Assembly (NCBI RefSeq): GCF_963576545.1
Contig: NW_026870410.1
Span: forward strand, 48,866 to 112,865
DNA: 64,000 nucleotides
Reading direction: 5' to 3'
DNA from: Limanda limanda
Lineage: Eukaryota; Chordata; Actinopteri; Pleuronectiformes; Pleuronectidae
A program made the translations under genes and the position numbers. Numbering within the stretch: position 1 is the stretch's first letter; each line of letters starts with the position of its first letter. Below the pieces are notes generated by a model. It made no database searches. It was not told the origin of the DNA and saw only the letters and a program-made list of their open reading frames with translations. Below, one piece after another: positions 38,286-51,259 of this stretch.

Positions 38286-41008
38286 TTTTAAAAAAAACGA
38301 GGTGGTTGTTTGTTTAATTTAAACGGAGTTGGTTGGACTATTTTTTTCTATAGGCACTATTTTGATTTCCTAGTTTGATTGAACACATCATCAGTAGTTG
38401 ACCTCAGGATCACTGGATGTTTCGGCCATTACGACTAGACACCCTCACCTGAGGGAGGCCCAGCCGAGGTTGATCAAACCCCAGTGTGTGTCCAAATAAT
38501 TTAATTGTAATCTAATTCTAAGGTAATTTAGGAAGGATTAACGGTTTTGTTTAGGAACTGGTTAGGGTAAGGTTTTAGGGTTAGGCATCAGATTACTATC
38601 TTAGGTTTAGGCCTGGGTTCCTTGGTTAGGGTTAGAATAAGGGTTAGGGTTAGGCCTAGATTTACCAGGTTAGGTTCAGGCGTTAGGTTCAGGCGTCAGG
38701 TTAACTTGGTTAGGTTTAGAGTAAAGGTTTTGGTTAAGGTTAGGATAATGGTTAAAATTCTGAATGAGGTGTAGGGCTCTGGTTCTGAGTTCCAGTCCTA
38801 GAAGAGACTCTGGAGTGAGCATCCTTTCAGGTTTAAGCCTCTTCAGTAGTTCGACCTTGATAGGACAGCTGGGTCATACTCACACACTGCTCAGGGGTCA
38901 GTGGGGGTTGAAGCATCACGGTGTTCATCCTTCTGTTGGTTTTGAAGCAGGAGCTGAATGCTGTGAAGCTAGGAGCTAGAACCTAAAAGCTAGAACCTAG
39001 AAGCTAGGAGCTAGGAGCTATGAAGCTAATTAAGTTTTAAATTATAAGTGCTGTTCTGGGTTTCATACACCGCTAGACACCAGGACATGCTTTAATCTTA
39101 TTACAACAGCAGACTGATCTTGGATTCCTCCATGATTTGCCTTAGAGTGCTGCTTGCATGTGTGTCCACTATACTCTGTGTGTAGTCACTCTTAGTTATG
39201 GTGTTATCACGTTTTAAATTTTATACTCTAACATGGTCTTTGTTAAGAGTTCTTCCTCTGGGGATGGTAATTATCCTATAATTTTAATTTTGTGTGGCTA
39301 ATCTGCAGAGATATTTAGAGAAAAACGGGACTTTTTTCAGGAAGTGTTCATTTTCCCAGAATGCATTGCTGCAGGTGGTCCAGATGGTAATCTATTAAAC
39401 CTGTTTAAAATTGAATAATTGTGGGTTTTATTTATCTGACAAAGTAATATAACTCTTAATTAATCATTAAACCAATATATAGATATATAATTCATTAATT
39501 TAAAACAATTTATTTATAATTTATTAATTTAAAATTATTAAAATCTTAAATTTGATATATTCCTAATTTCTTGTGATAACAAAATGAAATGAGGGAAACA
39601 GAGTCAGGGAGAGAAGCCTGTCCGGGCTAGCCCTCCCCCGCCGGATCGGGCTGTTTACTCTGTCCCCCCCTTTAACTCTCTCACTTACTGAAGTGAGGGA
39701 AAAAAGGGAGAAGAGTGATTCTTTTAATGAATGAAATACTTGAGTTTTCAATATGCTAATTTTAATTGTTTCGTGATTTCCTCTAGGGTTTGTTTATAAA
39801 GGTTGATCTCTGGTAAGTCTGGGTGGTGTATTATTTTCTAGAAACTTAATATTCATCTTTTTTCAGATTTGAAGACAGAGCTCAGGTCTGGGTTTTTTCT
39901 GTCTCTTGCTTTGAATAAACTCTGCTGGTTCTAGTCTTTGTTCCTGACCTTTCTTGTGGTTTAGAAGTATCGTTATCAGTTACACTGGGTTATGTTTGAG
40001 GATTTGGGGTCCTTAGACTAGTTCTTTACTCCTTTGTGTTTTGGTAATTATCCTATAATTTTAATTTTGTGTGGCTAATCTGCAGAGATATTTAGAGAAA
40101 AACGGGACTTTTTTCAGGAAGTGTTCATTTTCCCAGAATGCATTGCTGCAGGTGGTCCAGATGGTAATCTATTAAACCTGTTTAAAATTGAATAATTGTG
40201 GGTTTTATTTATCTGACAAAGTAATATAACTCTTAATTAATCATTAAACCAATATATAGATATATAATTCATTAATTTAAAACAATTTATTTATAATTTA
40301 TTAATTTATTTAAAATTATTAAAATCTTAAATTTGATATATTCCTAATTTCTTGTGATAACAAAATGAAATGAGGGAAACAGAGTCAGGGAGAGAAGCCT
40401 GTCCGGGCTAGCCCTCCCCCGCCGGATCGGGCTGTGTACTCTGTCCCCCCCTTTAACTCTCTCACTTACTGAAGTGAGGGAAAAAAGGGAGAAGAGTGAT
40501 TCTTTTAATGAATGAAATACTTGAGTTTTCAATATGCTAATTTTAATTGTTTTGTGATTTCCTCTAGGGTTTGTTTATAAAGGTTGATCTCTGGTAAGTC
40601 TGGGTGGTGTATTATTTTCTAGAAACTTAATATTCATCTTTTTTCAGATTTGAAGACAGAGCTCAGGTCTGGGTTTTTTCTGTCTCTTGCTTTGAATAAA
40701 CTCTGCTGGTTCTAGTCTTTGTTCCTGACCTTTCTTGTGGTTTAGAAGTATCGTTATCAGTTACACTGGGTTATGTTTGAGGATTTGGGGTCCTTAGACT
40801 AGTTCTTTACTCCTTTGTGTCACCCATCAGTTCACATCCTTGCGTTGATTCTTGGTTGCAGGTGTAGGGAGCCTAAGAGAGAGAGAAAAAAAGGCGTTTT
40901 CCTGTTTCCTATTGGAAATGGAGGAGAGAGGAGAATTGTTTTGGTGGGAATATGCAAATCGTTTTTCAAAGAGGGCTCGCTCGTCCGATGGCTCGGGCTG
41001 GGTTAGGG
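38087..41008 (+). repeat. Unit 14, complete
   Basis: 2922 bp with T61 at 38223-38283. Module B is at 39265-40039 and B' at 40042-40820. Confidence 0.95.
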
Positions 41009-41143
41009 TTAGAAGAGATATCTCGATGACACCCCCTGCTTCGTCCAACGACTGGGCAGTTTGGATTAGGGCGCCAAAGGCAATGCACTGGCCGACGCTC
41101 GTCATTAAGACCCCCCATTCTCACATATTCCCTTTGCCAAATT

Positions 41144-41203
<60 letters not shown>

Positions 41204-43926
41204 TTTTAAAAAAAACGAGGTGGTTGTTTGTTTAATTTAAACGGAGTTGGTTGGACTATTTTTTTCTATAGGCACTATTTTGATTTCCTAGTTTGATTGA
41301 ACACATCATCAGTAGTTGACCTCAGGATCACTGGATGTTTCGGCCATTACGACTAGACACCCTCACCTGAGGGAGGCCCAGCCGAGGTTGATCAAACCCC
41401 AGTGTGTGTCCAAATAATTTAATTGTAATCTAATTCTAAGGTAATTTAGGAAGGATTAACGGTTTTGTTTAGGAACTGGTTAGGGTAAGGTTTTAGGGTT
41501 AGGCATCAGATTACTATCTTAGGTTTAGGCCTGGGTTCCTTGGTTAGGGTTAGAATAAGGGTTAGGGTTAGGCCTAGATTTACCAGGTTAGGTTCAGGCG
41601 TTAGGTTCAGGCGTCAGGTTAACTTGGTTAGGTTTAGAGTAAAGGTTTTGGTTAAGGTTAGGATAATGGTTAAAATTCTGAATGAGGTGTAGGGCTCTGG
41701 TTCTGAGTTCCAGTCCTAGAAGAGACTCTGGAGTGAGCATCCTTTCAGGTTTAAGCCTCTTCAGTAGTTCGACCTTGATAGGACAGCTGGGTCATACTCA
41801 CACACTGCTCAGGGGTCAGTGGGGGTTGAAGCATCACGGTGTTCATCCTTCTGTTGGTTTTGAAGCAGGAGCTGAATGCTGTGAAGCTAGGAGCTAGAAC
41901 CTAAAAGCTAGAACCTAGAAGCTAGGAGCTAGGAGCTATGAAGCTAATTAAGTTTTAAATTATAAGTGCTGTTCTGGGTTTCATACACCGCTAGACACCA
42001 GGACATGCTTTAATCTTATTACAACAGCAGACTGATCTTGGATTCCTCCATGATTTGCCTTAGAGTGCTGCTTGCATGTGTGTCCACTATACTCTGTGTG
42101 TAGTCACTCTTAGTTATGGTGTTATCACGTTTTAAATTTTATACTCTAACATGGTCTTTGTTAAGAGTTCTTCCTCTGGGGATGGTAATTATCCTATAAT
42201 TTTAATTTTGTGTGGCTAATCTGCAGAGATATTTAGAGAAAAACGGGACTTTTTTCAGGAAGTGTTCATTTTCCCAGAATGCATTGCTGCAGGTGGTCCA
42301 GATGGTAATCTATTAAACCTGTTTAAAATTGAATAATTGTGGGTTTTATTTATCTGACAAAGTAATATAACTCTTAATTAATCATTAAACCAATATATAG
42401 ATATATAATTCATTAATTTAAAACAATTTATTTATAATTTATTAATTTAAAATTATTAAAATCTTAAATTTGATATATTCCTAATTTCTTGTGATAACAA
42501 AATGAAATGAGGGAAACAGAGTCAGGGAGAGAAGCCTGTCCGGGCTAGCCCTCCCCCGCCGGATCGGGCTGTTTACTCTGTCCCCCCCTTTAACTCTCTC
42601 ACTTACTGAAGTGAGGGAAAAAAGGGAGAAGAGTGATTCTTTTAATGAATGAAATACTTGAGTTTTCAATATGCTAATTTTAATTGTTTCGTGATTTCCT
42701 CTAGGGTTTGTTTATAAAGGTTGATCTCTGGTAAGTCTGGGTGGTGTATTATTTTCTAGAAACTTAATATTCATCTTTTTTCAGATTTGAAGACAGAGCT
42801 CAGGTCTGGGTTTTTTCTGTCTCTTGCTTTGAATAAACTCTGCTGGTTCTAGTCTTTGTTCCTGACCTTTCTTGTGGTTTAGAAGTATCGTTATCAGTTA
42901 CACTGGGTTATGTTTGAGGATTTGGGGTCCTTAGACTAGTTCTTTACTCCTTTGTGTTTTGGTAATTATCCTATAATTTTAATTTTGTGTGGCTAATCTG
43001 CAGAGATATTTAGAGAAAAACGGGACTTTTTTCAGGAAGTGTTCATTTTCCCAGAATGCATTGCTGCAGGTGGTCCAGATGGTAATCTATTAAACCTGTT
43101 TAAAATTGAATAATTGTGGGTTTTATTTATCTGACAAAGTAATATAACTCTTAATTAATCATTAAACCAATATATAGATATATAATTCATTAATTTAAAA
43201 CAATTTATTTATAATTTATTAATTTATTTAAAATTATTAAAATCTTAAATTTGATATATTCCTAATTTCTTGTGATAACAAAATGAAATGAGGGAAACAG
43301 AGTCAGGGAGAGAAGCCTGTCCGGGCTAGCCCTCCCCCGCCGGATCGGGCTGTGTACTCTGTCCCCCCCTTTAACTCTCTCACTTACTGAAGTGAGGGAA
43401 AAAAGGGAGAAGAGTGATTCTTTTAATGAATGAAATACTTGAGTTTTCAATATGCTAATTTTAATTGTTTTGTGATTTCCTCTAGGGTTTGTTTATAAAG
43501 GTTGATCTCTGGTAAGTCTGGGTGGTGTATTATTTTCTAGAAACTTAATATTCATCTTTTTTCAGATTTGAAGACAGAGCTCAGGTCTGGGTTTTTTCTG
43601 TCTCTTGCTTTGAATAAACTCTGCTGGTTCTAGTCTTTGTTCCTGACCTTTCTTGTGGTTTAGAAGTATCGTTATCAGTTACACTGGGTTATGTTTGAGG
43701 ATTTGGGGTCCTTAGACTAGTTCTTTACTCCTTTGTGTCACCCATCAGTTCACATCCTTGCGTTGATTCTTGGTTGCAGGTGTAGGGAGCCTAAGAGAGA
43801 GAGAAAAAAAGGCGTTTTCCTGTTTCCTATTGGAAATGGAGGAGAGAGGAGAATTGTTTTGGTGGGAATATGCAAATCGTTTTTCAAAGAGGGCTCGCTC
43901 GTCCGATGGCTCGGGCTGGGTTAGGG
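41009..43926 (+). repeat. Unit 15, complete
   Basis: 2918 bp with T57 at 41145-41201. Module B is at 42183-42957 and B' at 42960-43738. This is the last copy of the homogeneous proximal type. Confidence 0.95.
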
Positions 43927-44061
43927 TTAGAAGAGATATCTCGATGACACCCCCTGCTTCGTCCAACGACTGGGCAGTTTGGATTAGGGCGCCAAAGGCA
44001 ATGCACTGGCCGACGCTCGTCATTAAGACCCCCCATTCTCACATATTCCCTTTGCCAAATT

Positions 44062-44107
<46 letters not shown>

Positions 44108-46826
44108 TTTTAAAAAAAACGAGGTGGTTGTTTGTTTAATTTAAACGGAGTTGGTTGGACTATTTTTTTCTATAGGCACTATTTTGATTTCCTAGTTTGA
44201 TTGAACACATCATCAGTAGTTGACCTCAGGATCACTGGATGTTTCGGCCATTACGACTAGACACCCTCACCTGAGGGAGGCCCAGCCGAGGTTGATCAAA
44301 CCCCAGTGTGTGTCCAAATAATTTAATTGTAATCTAATTCTAAGGTAATTTAGGAAGGATTAACGGTTTTGTTTAGGAACTGGTTAGGGTAAGGTTTTAG
44401 GGTTAGGCATCAGATTACTATCTTAGGTTTAGGCCTGGGTTCCTTGGTTAGGGTTAGAATAAGGGTTAGGGTTAGGCCTAGATTTACCAGGTTAGGTTCA
44501 GGCGTTAGGTTCAGGCGTCAGGTTAACTTGGTTAGGTTTAGAGTAAAGGTTTTGGTTAAGGTTAGGATAATGGTTAAAATTCTGAATGAGGTGTAGGGCT
44601 CTGGTTCTGAGTTCCAGTCCTAGAAGAGACTCTGGAGTGAGCATCCTTTCAGGTTTAAGCCTCTTCAGTAGTTCGACCTTGATAGGACAGCTGGGTCATA
44701 CTCACACACTGCTCAGGGGTCAGTGGGGGTTGAAGCATCACGGTGTTCATCCTTCTGTTGGTTTTGAAGCAGGAGCTGAATGCTGTGAAGCTAGGAGCTA
44801 GAACCTAAAAGCTAAAACCTAGAAGCTAGGAGCTAGGAGCTATGAAGCTAATTAAGTTTTAAATTATAAGTGCTGTTCTGGGTTTCATACACCGCTAGAC
44901 ACCAGGACATGCTTTAATCTTATTACAACAGCAGACTGATCTTGGATTCCTCCATGATTTGCCTTAGAGTGCTGCTTGCATGTGTGTCCACTATACTCTG
45001 TGTGTAGTCACTCTTAGTTATGGTGTTATCACGTTTTAAATTTTATACTCTAACATGGTCTTTGTTAAGAGTTCTTCCTCTGGGGATGGTAATTATCCTA
45101 TAATTTTAATTTTGTGTGGCTAATCTGCAGAGATATTTAGAGAAAAACGGGACTTTTTTCAGGAAGTGTTCATTTTCCCAGAATGCATTGCTGCAGGTGG
45201 TCCAGATGGTAATCTATTAAACCTGTTTAAAATTGAATAATTGTGGGTTTTATTTATCTGACAAAGTAATATAACTCTTAATTAATCATTAAACCAATAT
45301 ATCGATATATAATTCATTAATTTAAAACAATTTATTTATAATTTATTAATTTAAAATTATTAAAATCTTAAATTTGATATATTCCTAATTTCTTGTGATA
45401 ACAAAATGAAATGAGGGAAACAGAGTCAGGGAGAGAAGCCTGTCCGGGCTAGCCCTCCCCCGCCGGATCGGGCTGTGTACTCTGTCCCCCCCTTTAACTC
45501 TCTCACTTACTGAAGTGAGGGAAAAAAGGGAGAAGAGTGATTCTTTTAATGAATGAAATACTTGAGTTTTCAATATGCTAATTTTAATTGTTTCGTGATT
45601 TCCTCTAGGGTTTGTTTATAAAGGTTGATCTCTGGTAAGTCTGGGTGGTGTATTGTTTTCTAGAAACTTAATATTCATCTTTTTTCAGATTTGAAGACAG
45701 AGCTCAGGTCTGGGTTTTTTCTGTCTCTTGCTTTGAATAAACTCTGCTGGTTCTAGTCTTTGTTCCTGACCTTTCTTGTGGTTTAGAAGTATCGTTATCA
45801 GTTACACTGGGTTATGTTTGAGGATTTGGGGTCCTTAGACTAGTTCTTTACTCCTTTGTGTTTTGGTAATTATCCTATAATTTTAATTTTGTGTGGCTAA
45901 TCTGCAGAGATATTTAGAGAAAAACGGGACTTTTTTCAGGAAGTGTTCATTTTCCCAGAATGCATTGCTGCAGGTGGTCCAGATGGTAATCTATTAAACC
46001 TGTTTAAAATTTAATAATTGTGGGTTTTATTTATCTGACAAAGTAATATAACTCTTAATTAATCATTAAACCAATATATAGATATATAATTCATTAATTT
46101 AAAACAATTTATTTATAATTTATTAATTTAAAATTATTAAAATCTTAAATTTGATATATTCCTAATTTCTTGTGATAACAAAATGAAATGAGGGAAACAG
46201 AGTCAGGGAGAGAAGCCTGTCCGGGCTAGCCCTCCCCCGCCGGATCGGGCTGTGTACTCTGTCCCCCCCTTTAACTCTCTCACTTACTGAAGTGAGGGAA
46301 AAAAGGGAGAAGAGTGATTCTTTTAATGAATGAAATACTTGAGTTTTCAATATGCTAATTTTAATTGTTTTGTGATTTCCTCTAGGGTTTGTTTATAAAG
46401 GTTGATCTCTGGTAAGTCTGGGTGGTGTATTATTTTCTAGAAACTTAATATTCATCTTTTTTCAGATTTGAAGACAGAGCTCAGGTCTGGGTTTTTTCTG
46501 TCTCTTGCTTTGAATAAACTCTGCTGGTTCTAGTCTTTGTTCCTGACCTTTCTTGTGGTTTAGAAGTATCGTTATCAGTTACACTGGGTTATGTTTGAGG
46601 ATTTGGGGTCCTTAGACTAGTTCTTTACTCCTTTGTGTCACCCATCAGTTCACATCCTTGCGTTGATTCTTGGTTGCAGGTGTAGGGAGCCTAAGAGAGA
46701 GAGAAAAAAAGGCGTTTTCCTGTTTCCTATTGGAAATGGAGGAGAGAGGAGAATTGTTTTGGTGGGAATATGCAAATCGTTTTTCAAAGAGGGCTCGCTC
46801 GTCCGATGGCTCGGGCTGGGTTAGGG
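43927..46826 (+). repeat. Unit 16, complete, first of a variant subfamily
   Basis: 2900 bp with T43 at 44063-44105. It introduces linked changes: GCTAAAACC at 44811; ATCGAT at 45301; G in the TGTACTC site of B (45477), a state otherwise typical of B'; TATTGTTTTC at 45651; TTTAAT instead of TTGAAT near 46012 in B'; and loss of the TTTA insert in B', making B' 775 bp (45864-46638). B is at 45087-45861. Confidence 0.95.
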
Positions 46827-46961
46827 TTAGAAGAGATATCTCGATGACACCCCCTGCTTCGTCCAACGACTGGGCAGTTTGGATTAGGGCGCCAAAGGCA
46901 ATGCACTGGCCGACGCTCGTCATTAAGACCCCCCATTCTCACATATTCCCTTTGCCAAATT

Positions 46962-47019
<58 letters not shown>

Positions 47020-49738
47020 TTTTAAAAAAAACGAGGTGGTTGTTGGTTTAATTTAAACGGAGTTGGTTGGACTATTTTTTTCTATAGGCACTATTTTGAT
47101 TTCCTAGTTTGATTGAACACATCATCAGTAGTTGACCTCAGGATCACTGGATGTTTCGGCCATTACGACTAGACACCCTCACCTGAGGGAGGCCCAGCCG
47201 AGGTTGATCAAACCCCAGTGTGTGTCCAAATAATTTAATTGTAATCTAATTCTAAGGTAATTTAGGAAGGATTAACGGTTTTGTTTAGGAACTGGTTAGG
47301 GTAAGGTTTTAGGGTTAGGCATCAGATTACTATCTTAGGTTTAGGCCTGGGTTCCTTGGTTAGGGTTAGAATAAGGGTTAGGGTTAGGCCTAGATTTACC
47401 AGGTTAGGTTCAGGCGTTAGGTTCAGGCGTCAGGTTAACTTGGTTAGGTTTAGAGTAAAGGTTTTGGTTAAGGTTAGGATAATGGTTAAAATTCTGAATG
47501 AGGTGTAGGGCTCTGGTTCTGAGTTCCAGTCCTAGAAGAGACTCTGGAGTGAGCATCCTTTCAGGTTTAAGCCTCTTCAGTAGTTCGACCTTGATAGGAC
47601 AGCTGGGTCATACTCACACACTGCTCAGGGGTCAGTGGGGGTTGAAGCATCACGGTGTTCATCCTTCTGTTGGTTTTGAAGCAGGAGCTGAATGCTGTGA
47701 AGCTAGGAGCTAGAACCTAAAAGCTAAAACCTAGAAGCTAGGAGCTAGGAGCTATGAAGCTAATTAAGTTTTAAATTATAAGTGCTGTTCTGGGTTTCAT
47801 ACACCGCTAGACACCAGGACATGCTTTAATCTTATTACAACAGCAGACTGATCTTGGATTCCTCCATGATTTGCCTTAGAGTGCTGCTTGCATGTGTGTC
47901 CACTATACTCTGTGTGTAGTCACTCTTAGTTATGGTGTTATCACGTTTTAAATTTTATACTCTAACATGGTCTTTGTTAAGAGTTCTTCCTCTGGGGATG
48001 GTAATTATCCTATAATTTTAATTTTGTGTGGCTAATCTGCAGAGATATTTAGAGAAAAACGGGACTTTTTTCAGGAAGTGTTCATTTTCCCAGAATGCAT
48101 TGCTGCAGGTGGTCCAGATGGTAATCTATTAAACCTGTTTAAAATTGAATAATTGTGGGTTTTATTTATCTGACAAAGTAATATAACTCTTAATTAATCA
48201 TTAAACCAATATATCGATATATAATTCATTAATTTAAAACAATTTATTTATAATTTATTAATTTAAAATTATTAAAATCTTAAATTTGATATATTCCTAA
48301 TTTCTTGTGATAACAAAATGAAATGAGGGAAACAGAGTCAGGGAGAGAAGCCTGTCCGGGCTAGCCCTCCCCCGCCGGATCGGGCTGTGTACTCTGTCCC
48401 CCCCTTTAACTCTCTCACTTACTGAAGTGAGGGAAAAAAGGGAGAAGAGTGATTCTTTTAATGAATGAAATACTTGAGTTTTCAATATGCTAATTTTAAT
48501 TGTTTCGTGATTTCCTCTAGGGTTTGTTTATAAAGGTTGATCTCTGGTAAGTCTGGGTGGTGTATTGTTTTCTAGAAACTTAATATTCATCTTTTTTCAG
48601 ATTTGAAGACAGAGCTCAGGTCTGGGTTTTTTCTGTCTCTTGCTTTGAATAAACTCTGCTGGTTCTAGTCTTTGTTCCTGACCTTTCTTGTGGTTTAGAA
48701 GTATCGTTATCAGTTACACTGGGTTATGTTTGAGGATTTGGGGTCCTTAGACTAGTTCTTTACTCCTTTGTGTTTTGGTAATTATCCTATAATTTTAATT
48801 TTGTGTGGCTAATCTGCAGAGATATTTAGAGAAAAACGGGACTTTTTTCAGGAAGTGTTCATTTTCCCAGAATGCATTGCTGCAGGTGGTCCAGATGGTA
48901 ATCTATTAAACCTGTTTAAAATTTAATAATTGTGGGTTTTATTTATCTGACAAAGTAATATAACTCTTAATTAATCATTAAACCAATATATAGATATATA
49001 ATTCATTAATTTAAAACAATTTATTTATAATTTATTAATTTAAAATTATTAAAATCTTAAATTTGATATATTCCTAATTTCTTGTGATAACAAAATGAAA
49101 TGAGGGAAACAGAGTCAGGGAGAGAAGCCTGTCCGGGCTAGCCCTCCCCCGCCGGATCGGGCTGTGTACTCTGTCCCCCCCTTTAACTCTCTCACTTACT
49201 GAAGTGAGGGAAAAAAGGGAGAAGAGTGATTCTTTTAATGAATGAAATACTTGAGTTTTCAATATGCTAATTTTAATTGTTTTGTGATTTCCTCTAGGGT
49301 TTGTTTATAAAGGTTGATCTCTGGTAAGTCTGGGTGGTGTATTATTTTCTAGAAACTTAATATTCATCTTTTTTCAGATTTGAAGACAGAGCTCAGGTCT
49401 GGGTTTTTTCTGTCTCTTGCTTTGAATAAACTCTGCTGGTTCTAGTCTTTGTTCCTGACCTTTCTTGTGGTTTAGAAGTATCGTTATCAGTTACACTGGG
49501 TTATGTTTGAGGATTTGGGGTCCTTAGACTAGTTCTTTACTCCTTTGTGTCACCCATCAGTTCACATCCTTGCGTTGATTCTTGGTTGCAGGTGTAGGGA
49601 GCCTAAGAGAGAGAGAAAAAAAGGCGTTTTCCTGTTTCCTATTGGAAATGGAGGAGAGAGGAGAATTGTTTTGGTGGGAATATGCAAATCGTTTTTCAAA
49701 GAGGGCTCGCTCGTCCGATGGCTCGGGCTGGGTTAGGG
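46827..49738 (+). repeat. Unit 17, complete, variant subfamily
   Basis: 2912 bp. It carries all the linked variants of unit 16, so the two are adjacent sister copies. It adds TTGG in place of TTG before the T tract (T54 at 46964-47017) and GTTGTTGG shortly after it. TTGG then persists to the end of the array. B is at 47999-48773 and B' (without TTTA) at 48776-49550. Confidence 0.95.
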
Positions 49739-49873
49739 TTAGAAGAGATATCTCGATGACACCCCCTGCTTCGTCCAACGACTGGGCAGTTTGGATTAGG
49801 GCGCCAAAGGCAATGCACTGGCCGACGCTCGTCATTAAGACCCCCCATTCTCACATATTCCCTTTGCCAAATT

Positions 49874-49912
<39 letters not shown>

Positions 49913-51257
49913 TTTTAAAAAAAACGAGGTGGTTGTTGGTTTAATTTAAACGGAGTTGGTTGGACTATTTTTTTCTATAGGCACTATTTTGATTTCCTAG
50001 TTTGATTGAACACATCATCAGTAGTTGACCTCAGGATCACTGGATGTTTCGGCCATTACGACTAGACACCCTCACCTGAGGGAGGCCCAGCCGAGGTTGA
50101 TCAAACCCCAGTGTGTGTCCAAATAATTTAATTGTAATCTAATTCTAAGGTAATTTAGGAAGGATTAACGGTTTTGTTTAGGAACTGGTTAGGGTAAGGT
50201 TTTAGGGTTAGGCATCAGATTACTATCTTAGGTTTAGGCCTGGGTTCCTTGGTTAGGGTTAGAATAAGGGTTAGGGTTAGGCCTAGATTTACCAGGTTAG
50301 GTTCAGGCGTTAGGTTCAGGCGTCAGGTTAACTTGGTTAGGTTTAGAGTAAAGGTTTTGGTTAAGGTTAGGATAATGGTTAAAATTCTGAATGAGGTGTA
50401 GGGCTCTGGTTCTGAGTTCCAGTCCTAGAAGAGACTCTGGAGTGAGCATCCTTTCAGGTTTAAGCCTCTTCAGTAGTTCGACCTTGATAGGACAGCTGGG
50501 TCATACTCACACACTGCTCAGGGGTCAGTGGGGGTTGAAGCATCACGGTGTTCATCCTTCTGTTGGTTTTGAAGCAGGAGCTGAATGCTGTGAAGCTAGG
50601 AGCTAGAACCTAAAAGCTAAAACCTAGAAGCTAGGAGCTAGGAGCTATGAAGCTAATTAAGTTTTAAATTATAAGTGCTGTTCTGGGTTTCATACACCGC
50701 TAGACACCAGGACATGCTTTAATCTTATTACAACAGCAGACTGATCTTGGATTCCTCCATGATTTGCCTTAGAGTGCTGCTTGCATGTGTGTCCACTATA
50801 CTCTGTGTGTAGTCACTCTTAGTTATGGTGTTATCACGTTTTAAATTTTATACTCTAACATGGTCTTTGTTAAGAGTTCTTCCTCTGGGGATGGTAATTA
50901 TCCTATAATTTTAATTTTGTGTGGCTAATCTGCAGAGATATTTAGAGAAAAACGGGACTTTTTTCAGGAAGTGTTCATTTTCCCAGAATGCATTGCTGCA
51001 GGTGGTCCAGATGGTAATCTATTAAACCTGTTTAAAATTGAATAATTGTGGGTTTTATTTATCTGACAAAGTAATATAACTCTTAATTAATCATTAAACC
51101 AATATATCGATATATAATTCATTAATTTAAAACAATTTATTTATAATTTATTAATTTAAAATTATTAAAATCTTAAATTTGATATATTCCTAATTTCTTG
51201 TGATAACAAAATGAAATGAGGGAAACAGAGTCAGGGAGAGAAGCCTGTCCGGGCTAG
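49739..51257 (+). repeat. Unit 18, truncated inside module B
   Basis: This copy starts normally, with TTGG and T35 (49876-49910), and carries the unit 16/17 markers GCTAAAACC and ATCGAT. It stops after GGGCTAG at 51251-51257, inside module B (B starts at 50892). The cut falls inside the 10-bp palindrome GGGCTAGCCC present in intact copies. The next unit start follows at once, reading GGGCTAGGGTTAGAAG. Confidence 0.95.
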
Positions 51258-51259
51258 GG

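Noticed and set aside
310..49738. CRISPR array or rDNA-like repeat
   Set aside because: The period is about 2.9 kb with no short repeat-spacer pattern and no rRNA sequence; TTAGGG telomere and splice-like signals point to a eukaryotic subtelomere.
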